Shown here in pieces: positions 16,978 through 27,956 of a stretch of 64,000 nt of DNA (its first letter is position 1; each line of letters begins with the position of its first letter). The notes under the pieces were generated by a model. That model was not told the origin of the DNA. It saw only the letters and a program-made list of their open reading frames with translations, and searched no databases. Source of the stretch: Actinopolyspora xinjiangensis (lineage in GTDB: Bacteria > Actinomycetota > Actinomycetes > Mycobacteriales > Pseudonocardiaceae); the NCBI RefSeq assembly GCF_900104475.1, contig NZ_FNJR01000014.1:1-64000 (forward strand), read 5' to 3'. The position numbers were made by a program, and so were the translations under genes.

Positions 16978-19900
16978 GTGACACGTCGTTCGAGCAAGCC
17001 GAGCGGCACCACGGGTGTCGGGGAGGGCGAGCGGGGCAGCGCCGTTCTCGCGAACGGCCCGCTGGGGACGCTGCCACGACTGTCGCCCTCCACCCGGCGT
17101 GCCCTCTACCTCAGCGGCGTGCTGGCCGTGTTGGGGGCGCTGGCGCTGATCGTGCAGGCGTGGGCGCTGTCCGACGCGTTGGCCCGGGTGGTCGTGCACG
17201 GCTTCGACGCCACCGCGATCGGGGACCGGTTGGCTGTGCTGTGCTGCGCCGTGCTTGCCCGTTCCGCGCTGAACTGGGCCACCGCGAGCGTCTCCGCGCG
17301 CGCCGCTGCCGGGGCCAAGGAGGAGCTGCGCTCCGTGGTGCTGGACTCCGCGCTGCGGCGCGGTCCCGAGTGGATCGACCGCCACGGCGCGGCCGAGCTG
17401 ACCACCCTGGCCACCAAGGGGCTGGACTCGCTCGACGCCTACTTCACGCGCTATCTCCCCGCGCTGGTGACCGCCGCCGTGGTCCCCCCGATCGTCGGTT
17501 TTCGGATTCTGCTGGCCGACTGGGCCTCGGCCGTCACGATCCTGCTCACGGTTCCGCTGATACCGCTGTTCGCGTGGCTGGTCGGCCGCTATACCGAAGG
17601 CCGCACCCAGCGGGCGGCAGCTTCGCTGCGGCGCATGTCCGGTCATCTGTCCGAACTGGTCCGCGCGCTGCCGGTGCTGACCGCGTTCGGGCGGGCCGAG
17701 GCGCAGCGCGAGGCGGTGCGACGGGTAAGCGAGCAGTACCGGCGCAGCAGCGGCTCGACGCTGCGCATCGCGTTCCTGTCGGCGCTCGTGCTGGAGCTGT
17801 GCTCCTCGCTGTCGGTGGCGCTGGTGGCCGTCAGCATCGGGATGCGGCTGGTATCCGGGGATCTGGACCTCTCCACCGGTCTGCTGGTGCTCGTGCTCGC
17901 GCCGGAGTGCTACCTGCCGCTGCGCGCCGCCGGTGCGGCCCATCACGCCAGCGAGGACGGTCTGGAAGCGGTGCGCCGTGTCGAGGAGGTGGGGCTCGGG
18001 ACGGAATCGGCGGGTGGGGCCCGCACCGCCGAACCACCGCCGGAGCACGGCGGTCCGGCGGTTCCGCTGCGGGTGCGCGGTCTCCGGGTGGCTCGACGGG
18101 AGGGGCACGCACCCGACGGGCTCGATTTCACGGCTCCCCCCGGCCGGGTGACGCGGCTGGACGGTTTCGACGGGATAGGGCCCAGCGGCAGCGGCAAGTC
18201 CACCACCTTCGCTGTGCTACTCGGCTTCGCCACCCCCGAGAGCGGGACACTGCACTACGGCGACACCGAGATCACCGAACCGCGCTCCGCGAGTTGGCGG
18301 GCCCAGCTCGCGTGGATTCCGCAGCGCCCCGCCTTCTCCGGCGGGAACGTCGCCGAGGAGCTGCTGCTCGCGGTCAGCGACCAACCGGGGGGAACCGCCG
18401 ACCACCTCGACGAGGTGCTGCGGGCGGCCGCGGCCGAACACCTGGCGCATCGCCCGGTCGATGCCCTGTCCACCGGGGAACGCCAGCGGGTGGCGGTGGC
18501 CCGTGCGCTGTTGCGGTTGCGCGGCCGGGCCCGCGTGCTGCTGGCCGACGAACCGACGGCCCACCTGGACGCTCCCACGGCCGCGCGGGTCGAGGCCGCC
18601 ATCCGTGCGGCGGCGGACGCCGGGGCAGTGGTGGTGCTGGCCAGCCACCGTCCCGGGGCCGCCGAGCCGGGCGGCTCGCCAGGTGGCGACGCCGTGCCCT
18701 CCACCGAGATGCCCGAGGTCGCCCCCGGCACCGCCCGTATCGGGGAGCTGGTCACCGGCAGGGGAGTGGCCGGTGCGGCGCTCGGTGTGCTCTCGCTGCT
18801 GTCCGGGACGGCGCTGACCGCCACCTCGGCCTGGCTGATCGCGCGGGCCGCGCAGCAACCACCCGTGCTGACGCTCAGTGTCGCGGCGGTCGGGGTCCGC
18901 ACCTTCGCGCTGTCCCGGGCCGTGCTGCGCTACGTGGAGCGGCTCGCCACGCACGACGCCGCGTTCCGGTTGGCGGGCAGGCTGCGCGAACGCCTCTGGG
19001 AGGGGTTGGTCCGCTGGGGCCCAGCCCGGTCCGCCGTGCTGGCCCGAGGTGACGGCGCGACCAGGCTGGTGGACGACACCGACACCGTGCGGGACCTGGT
19101 GCCCAGGGTGCTGGCGCCGCCGCTGACGGCGGTCGGAGTGGGGTGTGGCGCCGTCGCCGTGCAGAGTCTCGTGCTTCCCGGAGCGGGACTGCTGCTGGCG
19201 CTGGCGTCGCTGCTCGCGGGCGTGGTGGCCCCGCTCGTGGCCCTGGCCGTGCAACGGCGCGCCGCGGCGGCCGTGGCGGCGGGGCGTCGCGAGGTGTCCC
19301 TCCGCGCGCGGGGTCTGCTCGGCTCCGCCGCCGAGCTGCTGGCGATGGGGGCCGCCGAGCAGCGGCGCCGCGAACTGGCGCGTGCCGACTCGGAACTGGC
19401 CCGCAAGGCCCGCAGGGCCGCCTCGGGAGAGGGGGCGGCGGGGGCCGTGATCACGCTCGTGATGGGAGCGGCGGTGGTCGGCTGCACCGCACTGGCCGCC
19501 CGGGCGGTCGCGGCCGGACGGCTCGCCCCGGAACTGGCACCGCTGCTCGCGCTGGTGCCGCTGGCCGTGACCGAGGCGGTGTCCGAGCTCCCCGCCGCGG
19601 CACAGCATTGGTCGCCGCTGCGACAGGCACAGCGACGGCTGAGCCCGTTCCTGGCCGAGCGGAACACGGGTCGTGCGAGCACCGCGAGCACCGAGCCCAC
19701 TCCCGGACCGGCACACCGCGAGGGGACGCAGCCGGACGCCGCGACGGTGCCCCACCGGCCCGCGCTCCCGGTGAGTCCCGGCGAGGTCCGGCTCGACGAC
19801 GTGCACGCCCGGTGGCCCGGTTCCGGGGAGGACACGCTGTCCGGGGTGACGCTGCGCGTGGCGGCGGGATCGCACGTCGCCGTGGTGGGGGACTCCGGCG

Positions 19901-20415
19901 GCGGGAAGTCCACCATGCTGGCGGTGCTGGCCGGACTACTGCCGGTCGAGAGCGGGGATCTCGCGATAGGCGGCAGGGTGGCCTGGTGCCCGCAGGACCC
20001 GCAGCTGGTCTCCACCACCATCCGCGAGAACCTGCGCCTCGCGGACCCCCTGGCGGACGACCAGCGGCTGGTCGGAGCGCTGCGCTCGGCCGGTCTGGCC
20101 GGTTGGCAGGACTCGTTGGACACCGTGGTCGGTACCGGTGGTGCCGAGCTCTCCGGTGGCGAAGCGCAGCGGCTGGCCCTGGCCCGGGCGCTGCTCGTGC
20201 CCGACGCGGAGCTGCTGCTGCTCGACGAACCGACCGCCCACCTGGACGAGCCGACCGCGCGGGAACTGCTGGAGAACCTGGAGCGCGAGGCGCGCGGGCG
20301 CACCGTGGTGCGGGTTACACACCGCGACAGTGAAGCGCGCCGGGCGGACACGGTGATCCGGGTCGCCCGGGGGAAGGTCCACGTCGTCCCCCGGGTCGAC
20401 GAGGTGACGGGGTGA
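16978..20415 (+). CDS. cydDC: fused CydDC heterodimeric ABC exporter
   Basis: An 1145-residue single-chain form of the thiol/haem exporter required for cytochrome bd assembly. The first half has a membrane domain (about residues 35-320) and an ATPase with GPSGSGKST, LSTGERQRVAVARALL and LLADEPTAHLD. The second half repeats the plan from about residue 585, with GDSGGGKST, LSGGEAQRLALARALL and LLLLDEPTAHLD. The first Walker A region reads RLDGFDGIGPSGSGKST and carries about three extra residues that look like a short duplication (DGF-DGI). GTG 16978 follows a GGAG-like site. Fusion of CydD and CydC is usual in actinobacteria. Confidence 0.93.
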   Translation: MTRRSSKPSGTTGVGEGERGSAVLANGPLGTLPRLSPSTRRALYLSGVLAVLGALALIVQAWALSDALARVVVHGFDATAIGDRLAVLCCAVLARSALNWATASVSARAAAGAKEELRSVVLDSALRRGPEWIDRHGAAELTTLATKGLDSLDAYFTRYLPALVTAAVVPPIVGFRILLADWASAVTILLTVPLIPLFAWLVGRYTEGRTQRAAASLRRMSGHLSELVRALPVLTAFGRAEAQREAVRRVSEQYRRSSGSTLRIAFLSALVLELCSSLSVALVAVSIGMRLVSGDLDLSTGLLVLVLAPECYLPLRAAGAAHHASEDGLEAVRRVEEVGLGTESAGGARTAEPPPEHGGPAVPLRVRGLRVARREGHAPDGLDFTAPPGRVTRLDGFDGIGPSGSGKSTTFAVLLGFATPESGTLHYGDTEITEPRSASWRAQLAWIPQRPAFSGGNVAEELLLAVSDQPGGTADHLDEVLRAAAAEHLAHRPVDALSTGERQRVAVARALLRLRGRARVLLADEPTAHLDAPTAARVEAAIRAAADAGAVVVLASHRPGAAEPGGSPGGDAVPSTEMPEVAPGTARIGELVTGRGVAGAALGVLSLLSGTALTATSAWLIARAAQQPPVLTLSVAAVGVRTFALSRAVLRYVERLATHDAAFRLAGRLRERLWEGLVRWGPARSAVLARGDGATRLVDDTDTVRDLVPRVLAPPLTAVGVGCGAVAVQSLVLPGAGLLLALASLLAGVVAPLVALAVQRRAAAAVAAGRREVSLRARGLLGSAAELLAMGAAEQRRRELARADSELARKARRAASGEGAAGAVITLVMGAAVVGCTALAARAVAAGRLAPELAPLLALVPLAVTEAVSELPAAAQHWSPLRQAQRRLSPFLAERNTGRASTASTEPTPGPAHREGTQPDAATVPHRPALPVSPGEVRLDDVHARWPGSGEDTLSGVTLRVAAGSHVAVVGDSGGGKSTMLAVLAGLLPVESGDLAIGGRVAWCPQDPQLVSTTIRENLRLADPLADDQRLVGALRSAGLAGWQDSLDTVVGTGGAELSGGEAQRLALARALLVPDAELLLLDEPTAHLDEPTARELLENLEREARGRTVVRVTHRDSEARRADTVIRVARGKVHVVPRVDEVTG

Positions 20416-20635
20416 CCGGTGCGCGGAGCGGCGCCTCACGGCGCGGTGCCCTCCTCCCCCGAAACTCCCCCGGAAGACCGCCGCGCCCGTCGGATGCCTG
20501 ACCCGCTAGGCGCGGGGTCCGCGCGACGAGGCGCCATCGGCGTTCGACCACCGGAGGAGCCGCGTCGGGCGGTGCCTTCGCGGGTGTGAGGTTGGTCGTA
20601 GCGGGCGCCGTCACCGCGCGGGGCGCTATACCGTC

Positions 20636-21802
<1,167 letters not shown>

Positions 21803-21875
21803 GGAGGCTGCCAGGGGTCTTTTCACCCGGATCACCGGGCGCGCGAGGCCGAGCCGCCCCCGCGTCTCGCCCGGA

Positions 21876-22520
21876 TCAGCCCTGCCTGCGCGCGTACCAG
21901 GCGGCCGCCTGGGTGCGACGTTCCATCCCGAGCTTGGCCAGCACCGAGGTCACGTAGTTCTTCACCGTCTTCTCGGCGAGGAACAACCGTTTGGCGATCT
22001 CGCGGTTGCTCAGCCCCTCCCCGATCAGTTCCAGCACCCGTTGTTCCTGCTCGGTCAACGCGTCCAGCTCGTCGGACTGTTTCTCGCCGTCCTCGCGCAT
22101 CCGGTCCAGCACCCGTCGGGTGGTCACGGGGTCCAGCAGGGAGCGTCCCGCCGCGACCTCGCGCACCGCGTTGACGAGGTCCTGCCCGCGCACCTGTTTG
22201 AGCAGGTAGCCGGAGGCCCCCGCGTTGATAGCTCCCACCAGGGCCTGCTCGTCGTCGAAGGCCGTCAGCACCAGGCAGCGCGGTGGGGCCGGTAACTCGC
22301 GCAGGCCGCGGCACAGCTCCAGCCCGTCGCCGTCCGGCAGCCGCATGTCCACCACGGCCACGTCGGGCTGGTCCGCTCTCGCCCGGACGAGTCCTTCGTC
22401 CACGGTTCCCGCCTCGCCGATCACGGTGACGTCCGGCTCGGTGTCGAGCAGATCGCGCAGCCCCCTGCGCACGACTTCGTGGTCGTCGACCAGCAGCACG
22501 CGTACCCGCACGACCACCAC
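21876..22520 (-). CDS. NarL/LuxR-family response regulator, DevR-like
   Basis: A 214-residue regulator. The receiver has DDHEVVRRGL, the phospho-acceptor in VAVVDMRLPDGDG, TAF and the K of YLLKQV. A C-terminal LuxR helix-turn-helix follows (LTEQEQRVLELIGEGLSNRE, IAKRLFLAEKTVKNYVTSVL). DevR/DosR is the closest well-known relative by pattern. It faces the kinase gene tail to tail with a 73-bp gap, which is unusual for a cognate pair. Position beside cydABDC suggests control of hypoxic or redox genes, an inference. Confidence 0.9.
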   Translation of the reverse strand: MVVVRVRVLLVDDHEVVRRGLRDLLDTEPDVTVIGEAGTVDEGLVRARADQPDVAVVDMRLPDGDGLELCRGLRELPAPPRCLVLTAFDDEQALVGAINAGASGYLLKQVRGQDLVNAVREVAAGRSLLDPVTTRRVLDRMREDGEKQSDELDALTEQEQRVLELIGEGLSNREIAKRLFLAEKTVKNYVTSVLAKLGMERRTQAAAWYARRQG

Positions 22521-22607
22521 GCTACTGGCGCATTCGCCCGAACGGACGGGCAGGGTGGGGCGCGTCGCGCACCCCGGCTCTGGTCTCAGCCGCGTCGCCG
22601 GAGGGGG

Positions 22608-23117
22608 TCAACGTCCCTTGCGCTTGCACCGCTTGGTGGGGACGGCCCGCTGCGTCTGCTCGGCCACCCGGTGCGCGCCGTGCCGTGCCCGGTAGCCCAC
22701 CGAGGGCTTGCCCTTCGTGTCCACCGCGGTCATCAGCAGCCCGCCGAGCAGGCCGAGGTTCTTCAGGAACTGGGTCTGCTGCGCGGCACGCTGCTCCGGG
22801 TCCTCGTACTCCCAGAAGGAGTGCGCGGCCAGCGTGGTCGGGACCAGGCTGCCGGAGAGCAGCAGCGCGGCCAGCCTCGGCGTCTTGCCGAGCCCCAGCA
22901 GCACACCCGCACCGATCTTGACCGCCCCGTCGATCTTGACCAGCGTGTGGGGATCGGTGGGGATCTCCTCTGGAAGGCTGTCCCTGACGGGGGAGGTGGC
23001 TCGCTCCAGCAGCGGCTTGGCCGCCTGGGCGTGTCCCTCGGTGTCGCGGAAGGTCCCGATACCGCCCCAGACGAAGATCGAGGCCAACAGCGGACGTGCG
23101 AGCCTGCGGATGAGCAT
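22608..23117 (-). CDS. DoxX family membrane protein
   Basis: A 169-residue protein beginning MLIRRLARPLLASIFVWGGIGTFRD, the DoxX N-terminal signature. It has about four hydrophobic segments, LVKIDGAVKIGAGVLLGLGKTPRLAALLL in the middle, and NLGLLGGLLMTAVDTKGKPS near the end, closing with a basic tail. ATG 23117 follows AGGAGG. DoxX proteins are linked to thiol and redox stress membrane complexes in mycobacteria. It is transcribed in the same direction as the response regulator but separated by 87 bp. Confidence 0.85.
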   Translation of the reverse strand: MLIRRLARPLLASIFVWGGIGTFRDTEGHAQAAKPLLERATSPVRDSLPEEIPTDPHTLVKIDGAVKIGAGVLLGLGKTPRLAALLLSGSLVPTTLAAHSFWEYEDPEQRAAQQTQFLKNLGLLGGLLMTAVDTKGKPSVGYRARHGAHRVAEQTQRAVPTKRCKRKGR

Positions 23118-23234
23118 CGACGAAACCTCCTAGCCAGCCGGCGACGTCGCCGACGTTACGCCTTCGCTCCCCGTTTCGCTCGGGGTCGGGCTCCGGAGGC
23201 GCCTCGGGGCGAGCCCCGCTCCCGAAATCGGAGT

Positions 23235-23840
23235 TCAGGCGGTGTCGACCCTGGTGAAGGCCTCGTCCCACGCGGCCGCTACCTGCTTGGCGCACAGCTC
23301 GGGTGCGGCTCCGCCGACTCCGGTTCCCAGGCCGGGCAGCGCTATGGAGCGGACGACGTGGCGGACCGGCGTCCCGTTGTCCAGCACCGCCCCGGCCCAC
23401 AGCCGCAGCATCGCCCTGGCCGCCAGATAGGGGTGGACGGTGTCGCCCGGCAGCGTTTCACCGGGGGCGCGCATCGTGGGCGCGCTGATCAGCCAGGCGG
23501 GGTTGCGGCAGCCGGTGGGCACCAGCAGTGCCTCCCCGACCGGGAGCTCGCCGCCGTGGTAGGCCAGCACGGCGCTGCGCACCTGCTGTTCCACGTCGGG
23601 AAAGGCGTTCGCGTAGACGGCGTCTATGCCACCGCGCATCCAGCCGTACGAGTTCGCCGGGCTGACCACGGCGTCGACCCGCGTGTCGAGTACCGAACCG
23701 TGGTGGACGCTGATGCCCTCTCGTCCGCGGGCGATGCTGTTCCACGCTGCGGCCAGCGGCTCGTCCAGTGCGCACAGGACCAGCCGCAGCTCCGGCTCCG
23801 CCCCGTTCGTCGAGCGCTCCGAATCCGCGGTCACGTGCAC
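23235..23840 (-). CDS. macro domain (ADP-ribose binding) protein
   Basis: A 201-residue single macro domain. The ADP-ribose loop VDAVVSPANSYGWMRGGID, the GEALLVPTG strand and the IALPGLGTGVGGAAPELCA phosphate loop are clear. Proteins of this kind bind or remove ADP-ribose from proteins or nucleic acid. Start GTG 23840 is used; GTG 23834, which lies 6 nt after GATGCT, would suit a leaderless mRNA. It diverges from pheA. No ADP-ribosyltransferase is adjacent. Confidence 0.85.
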   Translation of the reverse strand: MHVTADSERSTNGAEPELRLVLCALDEPLAAAWNSIARGREGISVHHGSVLDTRVDAVVSPANSYGWMRGGIDAVYANAFPDVEQQVRSAVLAYHGGELPVGEALLVPTGCRNPAWLISAPTMRAPGETLPGDTVHPYLAARAMLRLWAGAVLDNGTPVRHVVRSIALPGLGTGVGGAAPELCAKQVAAAWDEAFTRVDTA

Positions 23841-23982
23841 AGCATCGCAGGAAAAGCCCGGTTCGCGTAATTGGGTGGGTCACACTCCAAGGGCATGATC
23901 TTTACCACCATTGTGTGAACTGCGGTTTCTCGGCGAATCCGGGGTCGTACGCCATCGCGAAGCGCGGCAGTAGGCTGGCGGC

Positions 23983-24906
23983 GTGCCCCGAATCGCGTAC
24001 CTGGGTCCGCAAGGAACATTCACCGAGCAGGCGACGCGTGCGCTGACGGCGGACTTCGCCGCGGAGCTGATCGCCCACGACACCGTGCACTCGGCGTTGG
24101 ACGCGGTACGCCTCGGAGACGTCGAGGCCGCGGGCGTGCCGATGGAGAACTCCGTGGAGGGCGCGGTCGCGGCCACGCTGGACGGGCTGGTCGGCGGCGC
24201 TCCCCTGGTGGCCGTCGCCGAGCTGGTGCTGCCGATCCGGTTCGACGTGCTGCTGCGCCCCGAGGTGGATCCGCTCCACGCGACCTCGGTGGCGAGCCAC
24301 CCCCACGCGCTGGCGCAGGTGCGTGGTTGGCTCTCCGAACGATTGCCCCGGGCGCTGGACGTGCCCACCGCATCCACCGCCACCGCCGCCGCCGAAGTGG
24401 CGAACGGCACCGCCGACGCGGCCGTGGTGGCCCCGGTGGCAACCCGCTACCACCCCGAGCTCACCCGGTTGGCGAGCGAGGTGGCCGACGTGGACGACGC
24501 TGTCACCAGGTTCCTGCTGGTGCGGCGCCCCGGCCTGCTGCCCGACCCCACCGGCGCGGACCGGACCTCGATCGCCGTGGTCGCGCACGACGAGGTGGGG
24601 GCGCTGGGGGAGGTGCTCTCCGAGCTCTCGCTGCGCGGCATCAACCTGAGCCGGATCGAGTCCCGGCCCACCAAGGACCGTCTGGGTGCCTACCGGTTCT
24701 TCCTCGACTTCGACGGCCACGTGGCCGACACCAGGATCGGGGACGCGCTGACCGGGCTGCACCGGCGCTGCTTCGAGGTGCGTTTCCTGGGGTCGTTTCC
24801 CAAGGCCGACAGCAAACCGGTCAACGTACGGGCGGCGGACTCCGAGCAGGCCTTCCGGCGCTCGATGAGCTGGCTCGACGAGGTACGCGCGGGACGCATC
24901 GCCTGA
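23983..24906 (+). CDS. pheA: prephenate dehydratase
   Basis: A 307-residue enzyme converting prephenate to phenylpyruvate for phenylalanine synthesis. The catalytic domain has YLGPQGTFTEQA, PMENSVEGAV, SHPHALAQ and the active-site-type VDDAVTRFLLV. A C-terminal ACT domain (DRTSIAVVAHDEVGALGEVL, LRGINLSRIESRPTK) binds phenylalanine for feedback control. GTG 23983 lies 6 nt after TAGGCT (23971-23976), so the transcript is probably leaderless. The order pheA, zincin, septum protein, serS matches mycobacteria. Confidence 0.95.
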   Translation: MPRIAYLGPQGTFTEQATRALTADFAAELIAHDTVHSALDAVRLGDVEAAGVPMENSVEGAVAATLDGLVGGAPLVAVAELVLPIRFDVLLRPEVDPLHATSVASHPHALAQVRGWLSERLPRALDVPTASTATAAAEVANGTADAAVVAPVATRYHPELTRLASEVADVDDAVTRFLLVRRPGLLPDPTGADRTSIAVVAHDEVGALGEVLSELSLRGINLSRIESRPTKDRLGAYRFFLDFDGHVADTRIGDALTGLHRRCFEVRFLGSFPKADSKPVNVRAADSEQAFRRSMSWLDEVRAGRIA

Positions 24907-25053
24907 AGCTCCGGGAACCGTCCGCGACGGCGTGGCACGAGCGCCCGACACCCCCGCGGCCGCGACTCCCACCGGGCCAGGCCGAACCAACCGGCCGAGC
25001 CCGGCACCGGGAACGGTGAGCATCCCGACCGGCACCCGCTCCGGCCGCCGGTG

Positions 25054-25404
25054 CTAGCCCCAGCCGAGCGCGTGCAGCTTCTCCTCGTCGATCCCGAAGT
25101 GGTGCGCCAGTTCGTGCACCACGGTCACCGCGACCTCCTCGACGACCTGCCGCTCGGTGGAGCACATCTCCAGCAGCGGCTCCCGGTAGATCGTGATCCT
25201 GTCCGGCAGCACCCCGCCGTAGTCACTGTCGCGTTCGGTCAGCGCGACCCCCTCGTAGAGACCGAGCAGCGACTCGTCTTCCGGGTTGTGGTCCTCCACC
25301 AGGATCACCACGTTGTTCAGCTCCCGCAGCAGTCGCTGGGGCACCCGGTCCAACGCGTCACCGACAAGCTCCTCGAAGCGCTGTCGCGACATCTCCACCG
25401 GCAA
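25054..25404 (-). CDS. zincin-like metallopeptidase (DUF1025 family)
   Basis: A 116-residue protein with a zinc-binding motif in VVHELAHHFGIDEEKLHALGW. Other family markers are FEELVGDALDRVP and GLYEGVALTERDSDYGGVLPDRITIYREPL. TTG 25404 is chosen because GAGGTGA lies 7 nt upstream, overlapping the stop of the preceding gene. ATG 25392 is the alternative. It is coupled to the septum-formation gene, as in mycobacteria. The substrate is unknown. Confidence 0.88.
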   Translation of the reverse strand: MPVEMSRQRFEELVGDALDRVPQRLLRELNNVVILVEDHNPEDESLLGLYEGVALTERDSDYGGVLPDRITIYREPLLEMCSTERQVVEEVAVTVVHELAHHFGIDEEKLHALGWG

Positions 25405-25410
25405 TCTCGT

Positions 25411-26448
25411 TCACCTCGTGCCGTCGGCGGGGACTCCGGGGCGGGGGGTCGTCTCCGGGGCCGGTCGGTCGCTGATGGAGATCTCGCCGGTCACGCTGCC
25501 GGTGACCGGGGCGAATCCGCCGTCCTCGCCGAGCGTGGCCGCGACCTTGCAGTTGACCTTGCGCGACCCGGCCTGCCAGCTCTCCTCGGACAGGTTGTCC
25601 CAGTACAGCGACAGCCCCTTGTCCTCGGCCACGTTCTTGCCGCCCGCGTAGTCGGCCAGCTGCTTCTGGCAGGTCGTGAGCAGGAACTCGTCCTGGCGTT
25701 CCGTCGGGGGGAAACCGTCCTTGAATTCCTGGCTCAGATCGGCGAGCCCGGTCATCTCCACCGAGTGCGGCTGCGAGCACTCGACGGGAGCCGAGACCGA
25801 GGAGCCGCTGATCCCCAGACAGGTCCCCACTTCGTAGGTGTCGGACTGGTCGAGTTCGTCGACCTTGCCCGTGAACCGGTACAGCTGACCGGCCGGGCCC
25901 GGTTGCTGCAGCGCACAGTACAGGGTGCGGTCGCCGCTGTTCCAGCTCTGCTTGCTCGGCAGGAAGGCACTGACCTCGAAGCGGCCGTTCGGGTCGAAAC
26001 CGCCCTCGAGGTACTGCCGCGCCACGTCGGCGCAGCGCTTCGACTTGAGCTCGTTGAGCACCTCGGTGCTCGGGAAGTCGGCGTCGGGACCGAACCGCGC
26101 CCACACCTCGGCCGTCCCGGTCATCTCGAACAGGTGCGGTTCGGAGCAGTCCACCCTGCTGATGTCGCTCGCGTCCGGCTCGGTCCAGTTCAGGCAGGTT
26201 CCGGCGGGCGCCTCGAACTCCGGGGGCTCGGCGGTGGTCGTCGGCTGCTCGGCCAGCCCCGGCGCGGGATCCTCGGCGGAGGGCCAGTTCAGCAGCGCCG
26301 CCACCGTGAACACCAGCAGAGCGCCGAGGACGGCCATCAGCATCACCAGCCGTGCGTTCGCCGCTCCCCGCCGGTCGCGACCGCCGCGGGAGGAGCTCTT
26401 CGCGCCGGGAGACTGCTCCGGCGGTGGTGATTCGGGAGGCTCGGCCAT
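25411..26448 (-). CDS. septum formation family membrane protein
   Basis: A 345-residue protein. A charged Pro-rich N-terminus is followed by one membrane helix (RLVMLMAVLGALLVFTVAALL, about residues 33-53). Two extracytoplasmic repeats follow, each with a GTCL motif (GTCLNWTE, GTCLGIS) and a C-x-PH-E-M-TG pattern (DCSEPHLFEMTG and ECSQPHSVEMTG). Cysteines probably form disulfides. ATG 26448 follows GGAGGGG; GTG 26472 is possible. Its stop provides the Shine-Dalgarno region for the zincin gene. Confidence 0.8.
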   Translation of the reverse strand: MAEPPESPPPEQSPGAKSSSRGGRDRRGAANARLVMLMAVLGALLVFTVAALLNWPSAEDPAPGLAEQPTTTAEPPEFEAPAGTCLNWTEPDASDISRVDCSEPHLFEMTGTAEVWARFGPDADFPSTEVLNELKSKRCADVARQYLEGGFDPNGRFEVSAFLPSKQSWNSGDRTLYCALQQPGPAGQLYRFTGKVDELDQSDTYEVGTCLGISGSSVSAPVECSQPHSVEMTGLADLSQEFKDGFPPTERQDEFLLTTCQKQLADYAGGKNVAEDKGLSLYWDNLSEESWQAGSRKVNCKVAATLGEDGGFAPVTGSVTGEISISDRPAPETTPRPGVPADGTR

Positions 26449-26596
26449 CACCCCTCCATACTGCCTGGCCACTCAGCGGGGCGCGCAAAGTGCGGTGCGT
26501 GCCGTCGCTCGCGTCCTGCGGTGGCCGGTGGCGGGGTGGGCGCGCCGACCACCCAGGCTGGGCCGTTCCGGTCGGGACAAGCTAGGCTGACCTGCC

Positions 26597-27856
26597 GTGA
26601 TCGACCTGAAGACGCTGCGCGAAGACCCCGAGGCCGTGCGCGCTTCCCAGCGCGCCCGGGGGGAGGACCCCTCCCTGGTGGATGCCCTGCTGGCCGCCGA
26701 CGAGCGGCGCAGGTCCGCCGTGGCCGGCGCCGATGAGCTGCGCGCCGAGCAGAAGCGGTTGGGCAAGGAGGTCGGCAAGTCCTCGGGTGAGCAACGCGAG
26801 CGGTTGCTCGCCGAGGCCAAGGAGCTCGCGAACCGGGTCAAGGAGGCCGAGGCCGAGCAGACCGCGGCCGACGCGGAGCTGGAGCGGACGCAGCGGGCCG
26901 TTTCCAACGTCATCGAGCCCGAGACTCCGCACGGGGGAGAGCAGGACTACGTCGTGCTCAAGCACGTCGGCACCCCGCCCGAGTTCGACTTCGACACGGC
27001 CGATCACCTCGAACTGGGGACCGCGCTGGGCGCGCTGGACATGGAGCGCGGCGCCAAGGTCTCCGGAGCGCGGTTCTACTTCCTCACCGGAGTGGGCGCC
27101 CAACTCGAACTGGCACTGCTCAACATGGCCGCGGCCAGCGCCACGGCGGCCGGGTTCACGCTGACGGTGCCGCCGGTGCTGGTGCGCCCCGAGGTCATGG
27201 AGGGCACCGGTTTCCTGGGCGCGCACTCCGACGAGGTCTACCGGTTGGAGCAGGACGATCTGTACCTGGTCGGCACCTCCGAGGTTCCGCTGGCCGGTTA
27301 CCACCAGGGTGAGATCCTCGACTTCACCGACGGGCCGCGCCGCTACGCGGGTTGGTCCACCTGCTTCCGCAGGGAGGCGGGTTCCTACGGCAAGGACACC
27401 CGGGGAATCATCCGGGTGCACCAGTTCAACAAGCTGGAGATGTTCTCCTACTGCCCGCCGGAGCGGGCTCGTCAGGAGCACGAGCGGCTGCTCGCCCTGG
27501 AGGAGGACATGCTCGGCAAGCTCGAACTGTCCTACCGCGTGATCGACACCGCCGCCGGTGACCTGGGGGACAGCGCGGCCCGCAAGTTCGACTGCGAGGC
27601 GTGGATTCCCAGCCAGGGTGACTACCGCGAGCTCACCTCCACCTCGAACTGCACCACGTTCCAGGCGCGGCGGCTCAACATCCGCTACCGCGACGAGGAG
27701 GGCGCCAACCGGATCGCGGCCACGCTCAACGGCACGCTGGCCACCACCCGCTGGATCGTCGCGATCCTGGAGAACCACCAGCGGGCCGACGGTTCGGTCC
27801 GGGTGCCGGAAGGGCTGCGTCCCTTCATGGGTGGTGTCGAGGTCCTCACTCCGTAG
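26597..27856 (+). CDS. serS: seryl-tRNA synthetase
   Basis: A 419-residue class II synthetase charging tRNA-Ser. The N-terminal coiled-coil arm (about residues 30-105) precedes the catalytic core. Motif 2 is seen as [24 protein letters not shown], and motif 3 as [23 protein letters not shown] 26597 lies 8 nt after TAGGCT (26583-26588), suggesting a leaderless transcript. The protein begins [18 protein letters not shown], as expected for the family. It diverges from the septum-formation operon. Confidence 0.97.
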   Translation: MIDLKTLREDPEAVRASQRARGEDPSLVDALLAADERRRSAVAGADELRAEQKRLGKEVGKSSGEQRERLLAEAKELANRVKEAEAEQTAADAELERTQRAVSNVIEPETPHGGEQDYVVLKHVGTPPEFDFDTADHLELGTALGALDMERGAKVSGARFYFLTGVGAQLELALLNMAAASATAAGFTLTVPPVLVRPEVMEGTGFLGAHSDEVYRLEQDDLYLVGTSEVPLAGYHQGEILDFTDGPRRYAGWSTCFRREAGSYGKDTRGIIRVHQFNKLEMFSYCPPERARQEHERLLALEEDMLGKLELSYRVIDTAAGDLGDSAARKFDCEAWIPSQGDYRELTSTSNCTTFQARRLNIRYRDEEGANRIAATLNGTLATTRWIVAILENHQRADGSVRVPEGLRPFMGGVEVLTP

Positions 27857-27859
27857 GTG

Positions 27860-27881
27860 CCCCCGCCACGAGCGGCGGGGC
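27860..27881 (+). terminator. hairpin after serS
   Basis: GCCCCGCC (27860-27867) pairs with GGCGGGGC (27874-27881) around a 6-nt loop, immediately after the serS stop. Confidence 0.55.
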
Positions 27882-27956
27882 GACCAGCCGGTGATGGCGG
27901 TCCCGGGCGCCTCCCCGATCACCTCACCGGGTGCCTCGGCGACGCGGGGCGTCGGG

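Noticed and set aside
14405-17077. 890-codon open frame on the minus strand opposite cydA-cydB
   Set aside because: It is antisense to two clear membrane-protein genes, lacks any domain, and is rich in His, Gln, Gly and Arg, as expected of the shadow frame of GC-rich coding DNA.
16770-19052. 760-codon plus-strand frame overlapping cydDC
   Set aside because: Arg- and Gly-rich shadow in another frame of cydDC, with no domain.
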